A stretch of 30,784 nucleotides of DNA, taken from contig CAJWBY010000036.1 in assembly GCA_913020705.1 (NCBI GenBank), positions 1 through 30,784 on the forward strand, written 5' to 3'. The DNA is from an uncultured Colwellia sp. (GTDB lineage: Bacteria; Pseudomonadota; Gammaproteobacteria; Enterobacterales; Alteromonadaceae). The translations under genes were made by a program, and so were the position numbers. Shown one piece after another: positions 1 to 7,690 of this stretch. Positions within the stretch are counted from its first letter, which is position 1. Each line of letters opens with the position of its first letter. The notes under the pieces were generated by a model that was not told the origin of the DNA, ran no database searches, and saw only the letters and a program-made list of their open reading frames with translations.

Positions 1-138
1 CGGCGTTGACCTTCGATGAGTGCGTGACCCACCATACGTGCACCACTCATACCGTATGGATGACCAATAGAAATCGCACCGCCATTTATATTCAGTTTAT
101 TCATTGGAATATCGAGTGTATCTGCACAATATAGAACT
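1..138. repeat. Direct repeat, left copy (thiolase 3' segment)
   Basis: This is the left copy of the segment repeated at 6566-6703, in the same orientation, about 92% identical by hand count. The pair flanks the tetR-aldehyde dehydrogenase-monooxygenase-decarboxylase-dehydrogenase block, about 6.4 kb. Such a pair could support homologous recombination that excises or amplifies the block; that is an inference. Confidence 0.85.
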
Positions 139-172
139 GGTGTTTATTAATCCAGCAACACCCTTTTTAGCT
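1..172 (-). pseudogene. Decayed fused remnant of an SDR gene and a thiolase gene
   Basis: Positions 1-138 match 6566-6703 inside the intact thiolase gene (residues about 322-368). A hand alignment gives 127 of 138 identical, with the first 60 bases identical and differences clustering toward the inner end. Positions 139-172 match 8087-8120 inside the intact SDR gene (residues about 165-175) with about two mismatches. The order and strand are the same as in the intact operon (SDR upstream of thiolase on the minus strand), but the SDR 3' part and thiolase 5' part are missing and the two pieces are joined out of frame. Read in the thiolase frame the piece still codes, with a few substitutions (Gly to Asp, Asp to Asn, Val to Ile). 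It runs off the left window edge, so its full extent is unknown. Confidence 0.85.
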
Positions 173-823
173 ACTAGCGTTCACTGGCTTTAATAGCATA
201 GCTACTAACATGTTCGCATGCCGCTCAATCGCCTCTTCTGTTCTCGGATTGAAACCAAAAAGTTTTTCACACTCACTCTCGAATGAAAATATCGTCGCAC
301 TAGCACTCACCATAATGTAATACCAATGCGCAAATTCCGTTTCGGTAAGCTCCAATTCATCGGCGATGTGCTTTTTAACCTCTGCGACACTTGGACCCAC
401 ATAGTGCTGACTAAGATAAGCTATACGCCAGGTATTCTGGCGTGCCTCTTGGCTCATCAATCGACTTAGTAAGGGATTTTCAGCATAGTAGCGAACATGA
501 AATCTAATTAGTAACGCTACTCGCTCTCGGGAAGAAAGATCACGTAGAATTTCTAAGCGTTGCCCGAGCGCTGTAATCAACGGATTAAATAGAGCATTCG
601 TCGCCTCACGCCACAGTTCGTCTTTAGTTCCGAAGTGGTAAGACAGCACCCCTCGTTTCACACCTGCTGCGTTTTCAATATCGCGCACAGAGATCGCGTC
701 GAAACCTTGCTCCGCAAACATTGGCGTGGCTGCCTCAATCAACTTCGAACGGGCAATTTCGGTACGCTCTTGCACGCGACGGCGAACCTTAACCTGATTT
801 TTATTTTCGTCCAAAGAACTCAT
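167..823 (-). CDS. TetR/AcrR-family transcriptional repressor, divergent from aldehyde dehydrogenase gene
   Basis: A 218-residue protein of normal TetR size. Residues about 22-70 form the TetR DNA-binding domain, with the helix-turn-helix around VRDIENAAGVKRGVLSYHF followed by GTKDELW. The C-terminal ligand and dimer domain has no family signature I can name. The gene is divergent from the aldehyde dehydrogenase gene, and two operator-like repeats lie in the shared spacer (1023-1036, 1054-1067), so local control of that operon and itself is likely. No good Shine-Dalgarno precedes the ATG at 823. The TAA stop (167-169) falls inside the SDR-derived remnant at 139-172, so the stop was probably supplied by the rearrangement and the original C-terminus may have been slightly different. 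Confidence 0.88.
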   Translation of the reverse strand: MSSLDENKNQVKVRRRVQERTEIARSKLIEAATPMFAEQGFDAISVRDIENAAGVKRGVLSYHFGTKDELWREATNALFNPLITALGQRLEILRDLSSRERVALLIRFHVRYYAENPLLSRLMSQEARQNTWRIAYLSQHYVGPSVAEVKKHIADELELTETEFAHWYYIMVSASATIFSFESECEKLFGFNPRTEEAIERHANMLVAMLLKPVNASS

Positions 824-1022
824 TTAGTGTACTCAAATCTCAAAAATTTTATTATCTTAAAATTATCCTATATCTGTCTTTAACGCAATTATATCTGTCG
901 CCTTACTGGTTTAAGCGGTAAAAATCAGATTTGTCATGAACAAATAGTGCTAATTGTTTATTTTGAGCAGGTTTATACTTGTTTTTAGATCAGTATTGTT
1001 GTTTTAACGATCCAATTAAACA

Positions 1023-1036
1023 TGTAGACCTACAAG
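1023..1036. promoter_or_regulatory. Putative TetR operator, copy 1
   Basis: The sequence TGTAGACCTACAAG contains the perfect inverted repeat TGTAG-AC-CTACA. A second copy with two differences lies 31 bp downstream (about three helical turns), so two repressor dimers could bind the same face of the DNA. The site is about 80 bp upstream of the aldehyde dehydrogenase ATG and downstream of the tetR start on the other strand. Assignment to the adjacent TetR protein is by position only. Confidence 0.6.
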
Positions 1037-1053
1037 CAAATCTTAACTAAACC

Positions 1054-1067
1054 TGTTGACCGACAAG
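1054..1067. promoter_or_regulatory. Putative TetR operator, copy 2
   Basis: The sequence TGTTGACCGACAAG is the near-identical second copy of the site at 1023-1036, with the imperfect dyad TGTtG-AC-CgACA. It ends 49 bp before the preferred aldehyde dehydrogenase start at 1117, a good position for repression by occlusion of a promoter or of elongating polymerase. Confidence 0.6.
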
Positions 1068-1116
1068 TTTTGAGTTGTTACATTGCTATAACTATCAAAT
1101 TCGCAATAGGCTCAAC

Positions 1117-2529
1117 ATGCAAGATTTTAAGCTACTTATTAACGGTAACTTAGTACCAGGTGACTCTAACCTAGCGGTGATCGACCCAAGTACAGAACAA
1201 ATCATCACCAATGCCCCTCATGCCTCCCTAGCACAACTCAACGAAGCTGTGGACGCAGCCGCAGCGAGTCTTCCAACTTGGAAAAAAACGCCATTCAAAA
1301 AGCGACAGGCACTGGTTGGTAAAATAGCTGACATCGTTGAAAAACACGCTGAAGAGATAGGCGTTCTACTAACGAGAGAGCAAGGTAAGCCAATTGCTGA
1401 CGCCACGATGGAAGTCTATGGTTTCGCGGCCTTTTGCAGATATTTTACAACACTAGAAGAACCGTATGAGGTATTAGAAGATAGTGATGGTCGCCGAGTT
1501 GAAGCACACCAACTTCCTCTTGGTGTAGTGGGTGCAATGGTGCCGTGGAATTTCCCTATTATGCTATTAGCCTTTAAGCTAGCACCGGCACTTATCTCGG
1601 GTAATACCCTAGTGATTAAACCGGCAAGTACCACGCCTCTGTCAACACTGAAAATTGGTGAGTTAATCGCGGATATCCTACCAGCTGGAACCTTGAATAT
1701 CATTACCGACAACATGGAGTTGGGCGCACCAATGACAGCGCACCCTAAAATAGCGAAGATATCATTCACGGGGTCTACAGCGACGGGTGTCAAAGTCATG
1801 GCTGGAGCTGCCAACACTCTAAAACGCATCACCTTAGAGCTTGGCGGTAATGACGCTGCAATCGTCACACCTAGCACTGATTTAAAATCTGCTCTGCCCG
1901 CAATTTTTGGTATAGCCTTTCACAATGCTGGACAGATTTGTGTTGCCATTAAACGTCTCTATGTTCATGCCAGTATTTACGAGCAAGTGTGCGATGAATT
2001 AGCGACAATGGCTGATAGTACTGTCGTTGCTGACGGTTTTACTGAAAATGTTGGTATGGGCCCCATTCAAAATGCCAACCAATACAACAAAGTTTCCCAA
2101 CTCATTAAGACGTCGAAGTCTCACGGTACTCTAATTGCCGGTGGAGATAGTCTTTCAGGACCAGGATTCTTCATCCGCCCTACTCTATTTCGCGATATCA
2201 AATCTGGTGCGCCATTGGTGGACGAAGAGCAATTCGGCCCTGTTTTACCAATCATTAAATATGAAGATAATGATCAACTCATCGCCGAAATTAATAGCAG
2301 TATTTATGGATTAGGAGCATCTGTATGGGGTTCGGATGCGGCAGAATGTTATGCCATTGCTAACGAAATAGAAGCCGGTACCGTTTGGGTTAATAAGCAC
2401 GCAGAGCTTGATCCAGCGTTCCCATTTTCAGGTGCTAAACAATCAGGTATCGGTAGCGAATTGGGTAAGTCTGGGCTTCTCGAGTTTAGTCAAACCAAAA
2501 TAATTAACATTGCCAAAGCAAACGCGTAG
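1117..2529 (+). CDS. NAD(P)-dependent aldehyde dehydrogenase
   Basis: A 470-residue ALDH-superfamily enzyme that should oxidise an aldehyde to its acid in the cytoplasm. Visible landmarks, numbered from the start at 1117, are PWNF (Asn145), the cofactor Lys168 in IKPAS, Glu241 in ELGGN and catalytic Cys275 in GQICV. The reading frame opens farther upstream at a TTG (1075), but the ATG at 1117 is preceded by AGG at a suitable distance and gives the usual N-terminus, so I prefer it. It is the first gene of the plus-strand group with the monooxygenase, decarboxylase-like protein and hydroxyacyl-CoA dehydrogenase. Control by the divergent TetR through the repeats at 1023-1067 is likely. The substrate is not identifiable. 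Confidence 0.9.
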   Translation: MQDFKLLINGNLVPGDSNLAVIDPSTEQIITNAPHASLAQLNEAVDAAAASLPTWKKTPFKKRQALVGKIADIVEKHAEEIGVLLTREQGKPIADATMEVYGFAAFCRYFTTLEEPYEVLEDSDGRRVEAHQLPLGVVGAMVPWNFPIMLLAFKLAPALISGNTLVIKPASTTPLSTLKIGELIADILPAGTLNIITDNMELGAPMTAHPKIAKISFTGSTATGVKVMAGAANTLKRITLELGGNDAAIVTPSTDLKSALPAIFGIAFHNAGQICVAIKRLYVHASIYEQVCDELATMADSTVVADGFTENVGMGPIQNANQYNKVSQLIKTSKSHGTLIAGGDSLSGPGFFIRPTLFRDIKSGAPLVDEEQFGPVLPIIKYEDNDQLIAEINSSIYGLGASVWGSDAAECYAIANEIEAGTVWVNKHAELDPAFPFSGAKQSGIGSELGKSGLLEFSQTKIINIAKANA

Positions 2530-2544
2530 GGCTAACAGCTATGT

Positions 2545-2735
2545 TTACTCCAAATTCAGATTCTTTGTATATGATACCGCCCACTTTGGTTGCATTGACG
2601 AGAATCAAGAAAACGAACTCCCAACCGGTTGGTAGCATGATGTCACGTTGCTTGCCGTTATCTACAGGGTATTCCTAAATCTCCGATCATGCGCTGAGAG
2701 ACGGAAAGTACACGGCCAATTAGTATTACTTTTAT
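2545..2735 (-). other. Gene-poor spacer with possible degenerate coding sequence
   Basis: Between the aldehyde dehydrogenase and the monooxygenase there is about 246 bp without a gene. On the minus strand two adjacent frames (about 2717 down to 2670, then on toward 2545) read like protein if a single-base shift is allowed near 2664. Short pieces are VSQRMIGDLGIP and DIMLPTGWEFVF. I do not recognise the family. The spacer also holds the 12-bp perfect palindrome CCAACCGGTTGG at 2621-2632. This could be gene debris or chance. Confidence 0.25.
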
Positions 2736-2775
2736 GGTTGATTTTATGACAAACACAAAAACAATTAATTAAGAT

Positions 2776-4086
2776 ATGAAGGATATGAAAAATATAAAAA
2801 AAGTTGCCATTATTGGAGCAGGACCATCTGGAATTACTGCAATTAAAAATTTTGCAGATCAAGGTTTTGAGGTCACGGCTTTCGATAGATGCGGGGGAGT
2901 TGGAGGAAACTGGAGGTTCAATGACCCTTCTGGACATTCTAGTGTTTTTGAAACCACGCATTTAATAAGCTCGAAATACACTTCTTTTTTTGAAGATTTT
3001 CCTCTGCCTGATTCTGCACCCGACTACCCATCACATAAAGAATTATTAAGCTACTTCAATGCATACGCAGATAATTTTGATATTAGAAAACTAATAAAAT
3101 TTAGTACAGAAGTTACTAACTGTAAAAAAATCGATGGCGATAGATGGGAAGTCGAATGGAATACTTTGGGTTCTGATGAAAAAAATATAGGCGAATACGA
3201 TGCACTTGTTGTTTGTAATGGTCATCATCATAAACCTAGATATCCTGATTATCCTGGAGAATTTACAGGGGAATTAATCCACTCTCATGAATTTAAATCA
3301 GCTAAACCATTTCAGGATAAGCGTGTTTTGGTTATTGGCGGCGGTAACTCTGCCTGCGATGTTGCGGTTGAGACAGCGCGAGTATCTAAATCAACCTCGA
3401 TTAGTTGGAGAAGAGGGTATTATCTTATTCCTAAGTTCATGTATGGCTTGCCAACAGATGTACAAGCATTAAAAAATAGGTGGATGCCAGATTTTATTAG
3501 AGGGCCATTTACAAAATTGATGCTAGAAATCTTCCAAGGAAAAAATGAAGATATTGGATTACAGAAACCAGATAAAAGTCTAAATGCAACTCACCCAACA
3601 GTAAACTCAGAACTTTACTATGCAGTAAGGCATGGCAAAGTCACACCCCATGTTGATATAGAAAGATACGAAGGCAATAAGGTTATATTTAAGGATGGTA
3701 AGAGTGAAGAGTTTGATGTCATCATTGCATGTACTGGTTTTAAAATTAAACATGACTTTTTCAATAAAAGTCTCATTAATTATGAAGAGGGCAAAGTACC
3801 ACTTCTTCATAAAATGATTCCGGCTGATATTAATAATTTATACTTTATAGGTCTTTTTCAGCCTTTGGGCTGCATCTGGCCTGGAGCAGAGCTTCAGTCT
3901 AAATTAGCTGCTCAACATCTCCTAGGTAATTGGAAGCCAGAAAAATCAATTAAAGAGCTAATTGAAATAGAACTAGCTAATCCAGATGTAAAACAAATCA
4001 ATACGCCAAGGCATACAATAACTGTTGATGATTATGCTTTCAGAGCTAGATTAAAAAAAGAAATCAAAAGATCTATTTCTGCTTAA
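2776..4086 (+). CDS. Flavin-containing monooxygenase (FMO-like)
   Basis: A 436-residue two-dinucleotide flavoprotein. Residues 14-19 (GAGPSG) form the FAD Rossmann motif and 188-193 (GGGNSA) the NADPH motif. Residues 163-173 fit the FMO fingerprint FxGxxxHxxxF rather than the type I Baeyer-Villiger form ending in W, and the length also suits FMO rather than the longer type I enzymes. The family oxygenates soft nucleophiles (N, S), and some members perform Baeyer-Villiger oxidation, so the substrate is open. A second ATG at 2785 is possible; neither has a strong ribosome site. The gene is visibly more AT-rich (about one third G+C in sampled lines) and richer in Lys and Ile codons than its neighbours, which suggests a separate origin. 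Confidence 0.88.
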   Translation: MKDMKNIKKVAIIGAGPSGITAIKNFADQGFEVTAFDRCGGVGGNWRFNDPSGHSSVFETTHLISSKYTSFFEDFPLPDSAPDYPSHKELLSYFNAYADNFDIRKLIKFSTEVTNCKKIDGDRWEVEWNTLGSDEKNIGEYDALVVCNGHHHKPRYPDYPGEFTGELIHSHEFKSAKPFQDKRVLVIGGGNSACDVAVETARVSKSTSISWRRGYYLIPKFMYGLPTDVQALKNRWMPDFIRGPFTKLMLEIFQGKNEDIGLQKPDKSLNATHPTVNSELYYAVRHGKVTPHVDIERYEGNKVIFKDGKSEEFDVIIACTGFKIKHDFFNKSLINYEEGKVPLLHKMIPADINNLYFIGLFQPLGCIWPGAELQSKLAAQHLLGNWKPEKSIKELIEIELANPDVKQINTPRHTITVDDYAFRARLKKEIKRSISA

Positions 4087-4111
4087 AAAACATGAATTAG
4101 TGAATTGTTTG

Positions 4112-4142
4112 TGAAAGAAAATTTATTGAAAGCTTTCTTTCA
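4112..4142. repeat. Inverted repeat after the monooxygenase gene (possible terminator)
   Basis: A perfect 9-bp inverted repeat, TGAAAGAAA at 4112-4120 and TTTCTTTCA at 4134-4142, with a 13-base loop, begins 25 bp after the monooxygenase stop. It lacks a clear T-run, so termination is uncertain. It may only weaken read-through into the decarboxylase-like gene. Confidence 0.4.
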
Positions 4143-4254
4143 TCAAATAAGAAAAAAGAAGCTACAAAGACAACTGCGTGCATATTAGCGTAGTATTTTC
4201 CGCCAATTATCTGAGCCCATTGCCATTGTTCCTAATAAAGGAGACATAATTACC

Positions 4255-5061
4255 GTGTTTAGTTTTGACCCCAATAAAGAGTACCACATGCCCGGATTTT
4301 TTGGTCAAAGGGCAAATAGTATGCACTCAAGACGTTATAACGACGTCACTAAGATAACCGTTTGTTATGTGACCGATGCGAAAAAACTCGCACAATACAT
4401 TCCTGCTCCGTTTAAAGTGGCTGAAACTCCTATGATTATTGTTGAGTATTCGTGTGCCAAAGAAGTCGATTGGCTTGCTGGTCGTGGTTACAACATGATT
4501 GGGGTTAACGCCGCCGTAAAATTTAAAGGCAAGGAGGATCAGCTTGAAGGTTCGTTAGCACTGGTTATGTGGGAAAGCTTAACTGACCCCATTTTAACCG
4601 GTCGCGAGATAAAAGGGGTGCCGAAAATTTATGCCGATATCCCAGATCATCAAGTTATCAATGGCGAATGGCGCGCTAATGCCAGCCATTTTTCCAATAG
4701 GATCGTACAGATCACGGCCAGCAAACTGACAGCGTTAACCCCAGAGCAGATTGCTGAGGGGGAAAAGTCAGTGGCAGGTAAGAATCATTGGATGGGATGG
4801 AAGTATATTCCCAATCCGGATGGTGTTGGGGCAGCTCTTAGCCACCCCACCCTGTTCCCTACAGAGTTTGAAACCACACATGCATGGAGAGGTGAAGGGA
4901 CTGTTGAATGGGAGCACCTGACATGGGAGCAGAACCCGACACAATACCACATCGTTAATGCATTGGCGGAACTGCCCAACTTGGGCGTTATTTATACAGC
5001 CGTCAGCAAAGGCAGCAGCGTTCTTGAGCCAGATGGACGCACCGTACGTCTATTAAAATAA
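4255..5061 (+). CDS. Acetoacetate decarboxylase family protein
   Basis: A 268-residue protein of the acetoacetate decarboxylase superfamily, close to the family's usual size. The core stretch GREIKGVPKIY aligns with the active-site region of clostridial acetoacetate decarboxylase. Lys124 fits the Schiff-base lysine, but the neighbouring lysine that tunes its pKa in the classical enzyme appears to be Ile125. The superfamily includes members that do not decarboxylate acetoacetate, so the reaction should be left open. The start is GTG at 4255, with AAAGGAG about 11 bases upstream, slightly far. An internal ATG at 4288 preceded by AAAGAG is an alternative. It is followed after 35 bp by the hydroxyacyl-CoA dehydrogenase gene, probably co-transcribed. 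Confidence 0.85.
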   Translation: MFSFDPNKEYHMPGFFGQRANSMHSRRYNDVTKITVCYVTDAKKLAQYIPAPFKVAETPMIIVEYSCAKEVDWLAGRGYNMIGVNAAVKFKGKEDQLEGSLALVMWESLTDPILTGREIKGVPKIYADIPDHQVINGEWRANASHFSNRIVQITASKLTALTPEQIAEGEKSVAGKNHWMGWKYIPNPDGVGAALSHPTLFPTEFETTHAWRGEGTVEWEHLTWEQNPTQYHIVNALAELPNLGVIYTAVSKGSSVLEPDGRTVRLLK

Positions 5062-5096
5062 CAGATATCTTATTTTTAACTGAACTATTAATTCCT

Positions 5097-6092
5097 ATGA
5101 GATCATTTATGCAAACACAAGCCATCGAATTGGAAACCAGAATATCAAACAAAGATATTCAGAACATTGCTGTTTTGGGTCAGGGCATTATGGGTGTCGA
5201 CATTGCCCTCACCTTTGCACTTTCCGGCTATAAAGTCACTGCTGTAGATGTTTCAGAGCAGCAACTTGAAACTGCTGACCTTCGAACAAAGGCGAGTTTA
5301 AAACTTATGATGGAAAGTGGTTTGGTGGAGAAAAATCAAGCTCAAAAAGCCCAGCAGCTTATTGTGAGAACAATAGATTGGGATAATGCGCTTGCTGACG
5401 CCGACTTTGTGATGGAAGTGGTTCCAGAAAATATAGCTCAAAAAAAGGCTGTGTTTGAGCAATGCGATAAACTGTGTTCACCAGATGTCATCATCGCATC
5501 CAATACCTCGTCTATGAGCATTACCCATATTGCTGAAGGCATGGGTTATCCACAAAGAGCTATAACAGCACACTGGACGATCCCTGCCCACCTGAGTCCA
5601 TTAGTAGAGGTTGTACCGGGTGTTCAAACAGCTAAAGCCGCGGAACTAAAAACAATGGATTTACTTAAAAAATCAGGAAAGTATCCGGTAATTTGTAAAG
5701 ACACTCCAGGTTTTATTCACAATATACTTCAGGGCGCTTTGATCAAAGCTGCCATGGACCTTATGGATGGGGAGATTGCAACGGCGGAAGAAATTGATAA
5801 CGTGGTTAAAAATGGATTTGGCTTGAGGATGCCCAGTGTAGGGCCCATTCAATTTATGGATATGGTTGGGCTCGATTCCATAGTCAACGTAGGAAACTAT
5901 CTGGCTGATATGATGAATGATCCTAATTGGCGATCTCATAAACGCATTCGCGACAAAGTAGAAAAAGGTGATCTTGGCGTTAAAACTGGAAAAGGCTTTT
6001 ACCAATACCCAGATGCCAATGCTGACGAATTCTGGGAGGAGATCAACGGCGATATCATCAAGACGTTGAAAGCAAATTACTTGCAACCCTAA
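5097..6092 (+). CDS. 3-hydroxyacyl-CoA dehydrogenase family protein (NAD-dependent, single-function)
   Basis: A 331-residue protein with the NAD-binding motif GQGIMG at residues 28-33, an NTSSMS stretch near 136-141, and the His159/Glu171 pair in AHWTIPAHLSPLVEVV that matches the catalytic His-Glu dyad of (S)-3-hydroxyacyl-CoA dehydrogenases. The C-terminal all-helical domain follows. It has no fused enoyl-CoA hydratase, so it is the short form, a group that also contains carnitine and gulonate dehydrogenases. The ATG at 5109 (TGAG upstream) is a possible alternative start. It is the last gene of the plus-strand group and converges on the thiolase operon. Confidence 0.87.
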   Translation: MRSFMQTQAIELETRISNKDIQNIAVLGQGIMGVDIALTFALSGYKVTAVDVSEQQLETADLRTKASLKLMMESGLVEKNQAQKAQQLIVRTIDWDNALADADFVMEVVPENIAQKKAVFEQCDKLCSPDVIIASNTSSMSITHIAEGMGYPQRAITAHWTIPAHLSPLVEVVPGVQTAKAAELKTMDLLKKSGKYPVICKDTPGFIHNILQGALIKAAMDLMDGEIATAEEIDNVVKNGFGLRMPSVGPIQFMDMVGLDSIVNVGNYLADMMNDPNWRSHKRIRDKVEKGDLGVKTGKGFYQYPDANADEFWEEINGDIIKTLKANYLQP

Positions 6093-6436
6093 ATTAGGCC
6101 CTGAAATCTAGATACGGCAGATTTAAATCAAAAAATAATAAACCATATTTAATTATCTACAAGGAATGGCAATAACGACAAGGATACACAAAAGCTAACT
6201 TCAATTTATGGCTAGCTCTTGACCTAAAGAAAAACCTGTAACTAAGGTCTTCAATGTGCACAAAATTAGCATTAACTGTTTGATGATGAATGACCGCTCT
6301 GGTGGCATACTTACCGTTAAGAAGGCTCTGAAATTTAATCTAGCGAGTATCGAAAAAATCAGCACCCTAGCATTACTCTATAAGTGCTTTACATTATAAA
6401 GTAACCTGCTTGAGAATCTCACGTTGTTTAAAACAA
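6093..6436. other. Intergenic region without recognisable gene
   Basis: I see no reading frame, RNA or repeat in these 344 bases between the convergent dehydrogenase and thiolase genes. A terminator follows at 6437-6463. Confidence 0.6.
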
Positions 6437-6463
6437 AAAATGCAGCTGAATTAGCTGCATTTT
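6437..6463. terminator. Bidirectional intrinsic terminator
   Basis: An 11-bp perfect stem, AAAATGCAGCT at 6437-6447 and AGCTGCATTTT at 6453-6463, has a 5-base loop. On the minus strand it is followed by a T-rich tract and lies about 26 bases after the thiolase stop, so it mainly ends the acyl-CoA synthetase-MaoC-SDR-thiolase operon. It can also stop plus-strand transcripts. Confidence 0.85.
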
Positions 6464-6489
6464 ATATAAATCATTATTCAAAAATAACG

Positions 6490-7668
6490 TTACAATACTT
6501 CAAATAACCCTGCTGCGCCCATTCCGCCGCCAACACACATAGTAATGACAACATATTTAACACCGCGGCGTTGACCTTCGATGAGTGCGTGACCCACCAT
6601 ACGTGCACCACTCATACCGTATGGATGACCAATAGAAATCGCCCCGCCATTTACATTCAGTTTATCCATTGGAATTCCAAGGGTATCAGCACAATAAAGT
6701 ACTTGTACGGCAAACGCTTCGTTTAACTCAAATAAGCCGATATCGTCAACAGTTAGGCCGTGTTGTGCTAATAATTTTGGTACAGCAAATACTGGACCTA
6801 TACCCATTTCATCGGGTTCACAACCCGCAACAGAAATGCCCATATAACGACCAAGCGGTTTAAGACCTTTCGCCTCTGCTACTTTTGCTTCCATCAATAC
6901 GCAAGCTGATGCACCGTCAGATAACTGACTGGCATTACCAGCGGTAATAACACCATCTTCAACTACAGTTCTTAGATTAGTTAAATTATCTAAGGTTGTA
7001 GCTCTTAAACCTTCATCAGCTGAAACAGTCACTTCATGGTAGGAAACTTCTTTAGTTTCTCTATCCATTACCGCTTTTGTGGTTGTCATTGGTACTATTT
7101 CATCATCGTATCGACCAGCAGCAACAGCTTCAGCGGTACGGTTTTGACTTAACAAACCATATTCATCTTGACGTTCACGACTTATGCCATAACGCTCAGA
7201 AACGATTTCAGCCGTTTCCAGCATATTCATATAAATATTTTTATGCATGGCAGCTAAATTTTTATCAACAGCCATGTGGGTATTTACATGTTCGTTTTGA
7301 ACCAATGAAATAGACTCTAAACCAGCACCAATAGTAATATCCATACCATCATGAATAATTTGTTTTGCTGCTGTAGCAATTGCCATTAAACCTGATGAAC
7401 ATTGACGGTCTAGTGACATACCACTTACTGAAGTTGGTAAACCACCAGCAAGTGCAGCTAAACGGCCAATATTTAAGCCTGTTGTGCCCTGTTGCATAGC
7501 ACAACCCATAATGACATCTTCGACTTCACTACCATCAATACCTGCACGCTCTACTGCATGTTTAATGGCATGACCGCCTAATGTAGGGGCTGTGGTCATA
7601 TTAAATGCGCCGCGATAACCTTTACCGATAGGCGTTCTTGCTGTTGAAACGATTACTGCTTCTCTCAT
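6490..7668 (-). CDS. Acetyl-CoA acetyltransferase / 3-ketoacyl-CoA thiolase
   Basis: A complete 392-residue type II thiolase. Cys90 in DRQCSSG is the acyl-carrying nucleophile; His348 in SIGHPYG and Cys378 in TMCVGGG complete the active site. It should cleave 3-ketoacyl-CoA to acetyl-CoA and a shortened acyl-CoA, the last step of beta-oxidation; chain preference cannot be read. A very good ribosome site (GGAGGA) precedes the ATG at 7668. It is the last gene of the minus-strand operon, 22 bp after the SDR gene. Its 3' part has a decayed duplicate at the left window edge (1-138). Confidence 0.93.
   Translation of the reverse strand: MREAVIVSTARTPIGKGYRGAFNMTTAPTLGGHAIKHAVERAGIDGSEVEDVIMGCAMQQGTTGLNIGRLAALAGGLPTSVSGMSLDRQCSSGLMAIATAAKQIIHDGMDITIGAGLESISLVQNEHVNTHMAVDKNLAAMHKNIYMNMLETAEIVSERYGISRERQDEYGLLSQNRTAEAVAAGRYDDEIVPMTTTKAVMDRETKEVSYHEVTVSADEGLRATTLDNLTNLRTVVEDGVITAGNASQLSDGASACVLMEAKVAEAKGLKPLGRYMGISVAGCEPDEMGIGPVFAVPKLLAQHGLTVDDIGLFELNEAFAVQVLYCADTLGIPMDKLNVNGGAISIGHPYGMSGARMVGHALIEGQRRGVKYVVITMCVGGGMGAAGLFEVL
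6566..6703. repeat. Direct repeat, right copy (within intact thiolase gene)
   Basis: This is the intact counterpart of 1-138 and lies inside the functional thiolase gene. It covers the residues around the catalytic His348 region. The similarity stops at about 6703, where the left copy switches to SDR sequence. Confidence 0.85.
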
Positions 7669-7690
7669 GATACATTCCTCCTGTATTAGG

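Noticed and set aside
1075..1116. Upstream TTG start extending the first aldehyde dehydrogenase by 14 residues
   Set aside because: The added residues lack ALDH similarity, and the ATG at 1117 has a plausible ribosome site and the normal N-terminus.
2776..4086. Type I Baeyer-Villiger monooxygenase
   Set aside because: The fingerprint ends in Phe (FxGxxxHxxxF), and the protein is shorter than type I enzymes; FMO-like fits better.
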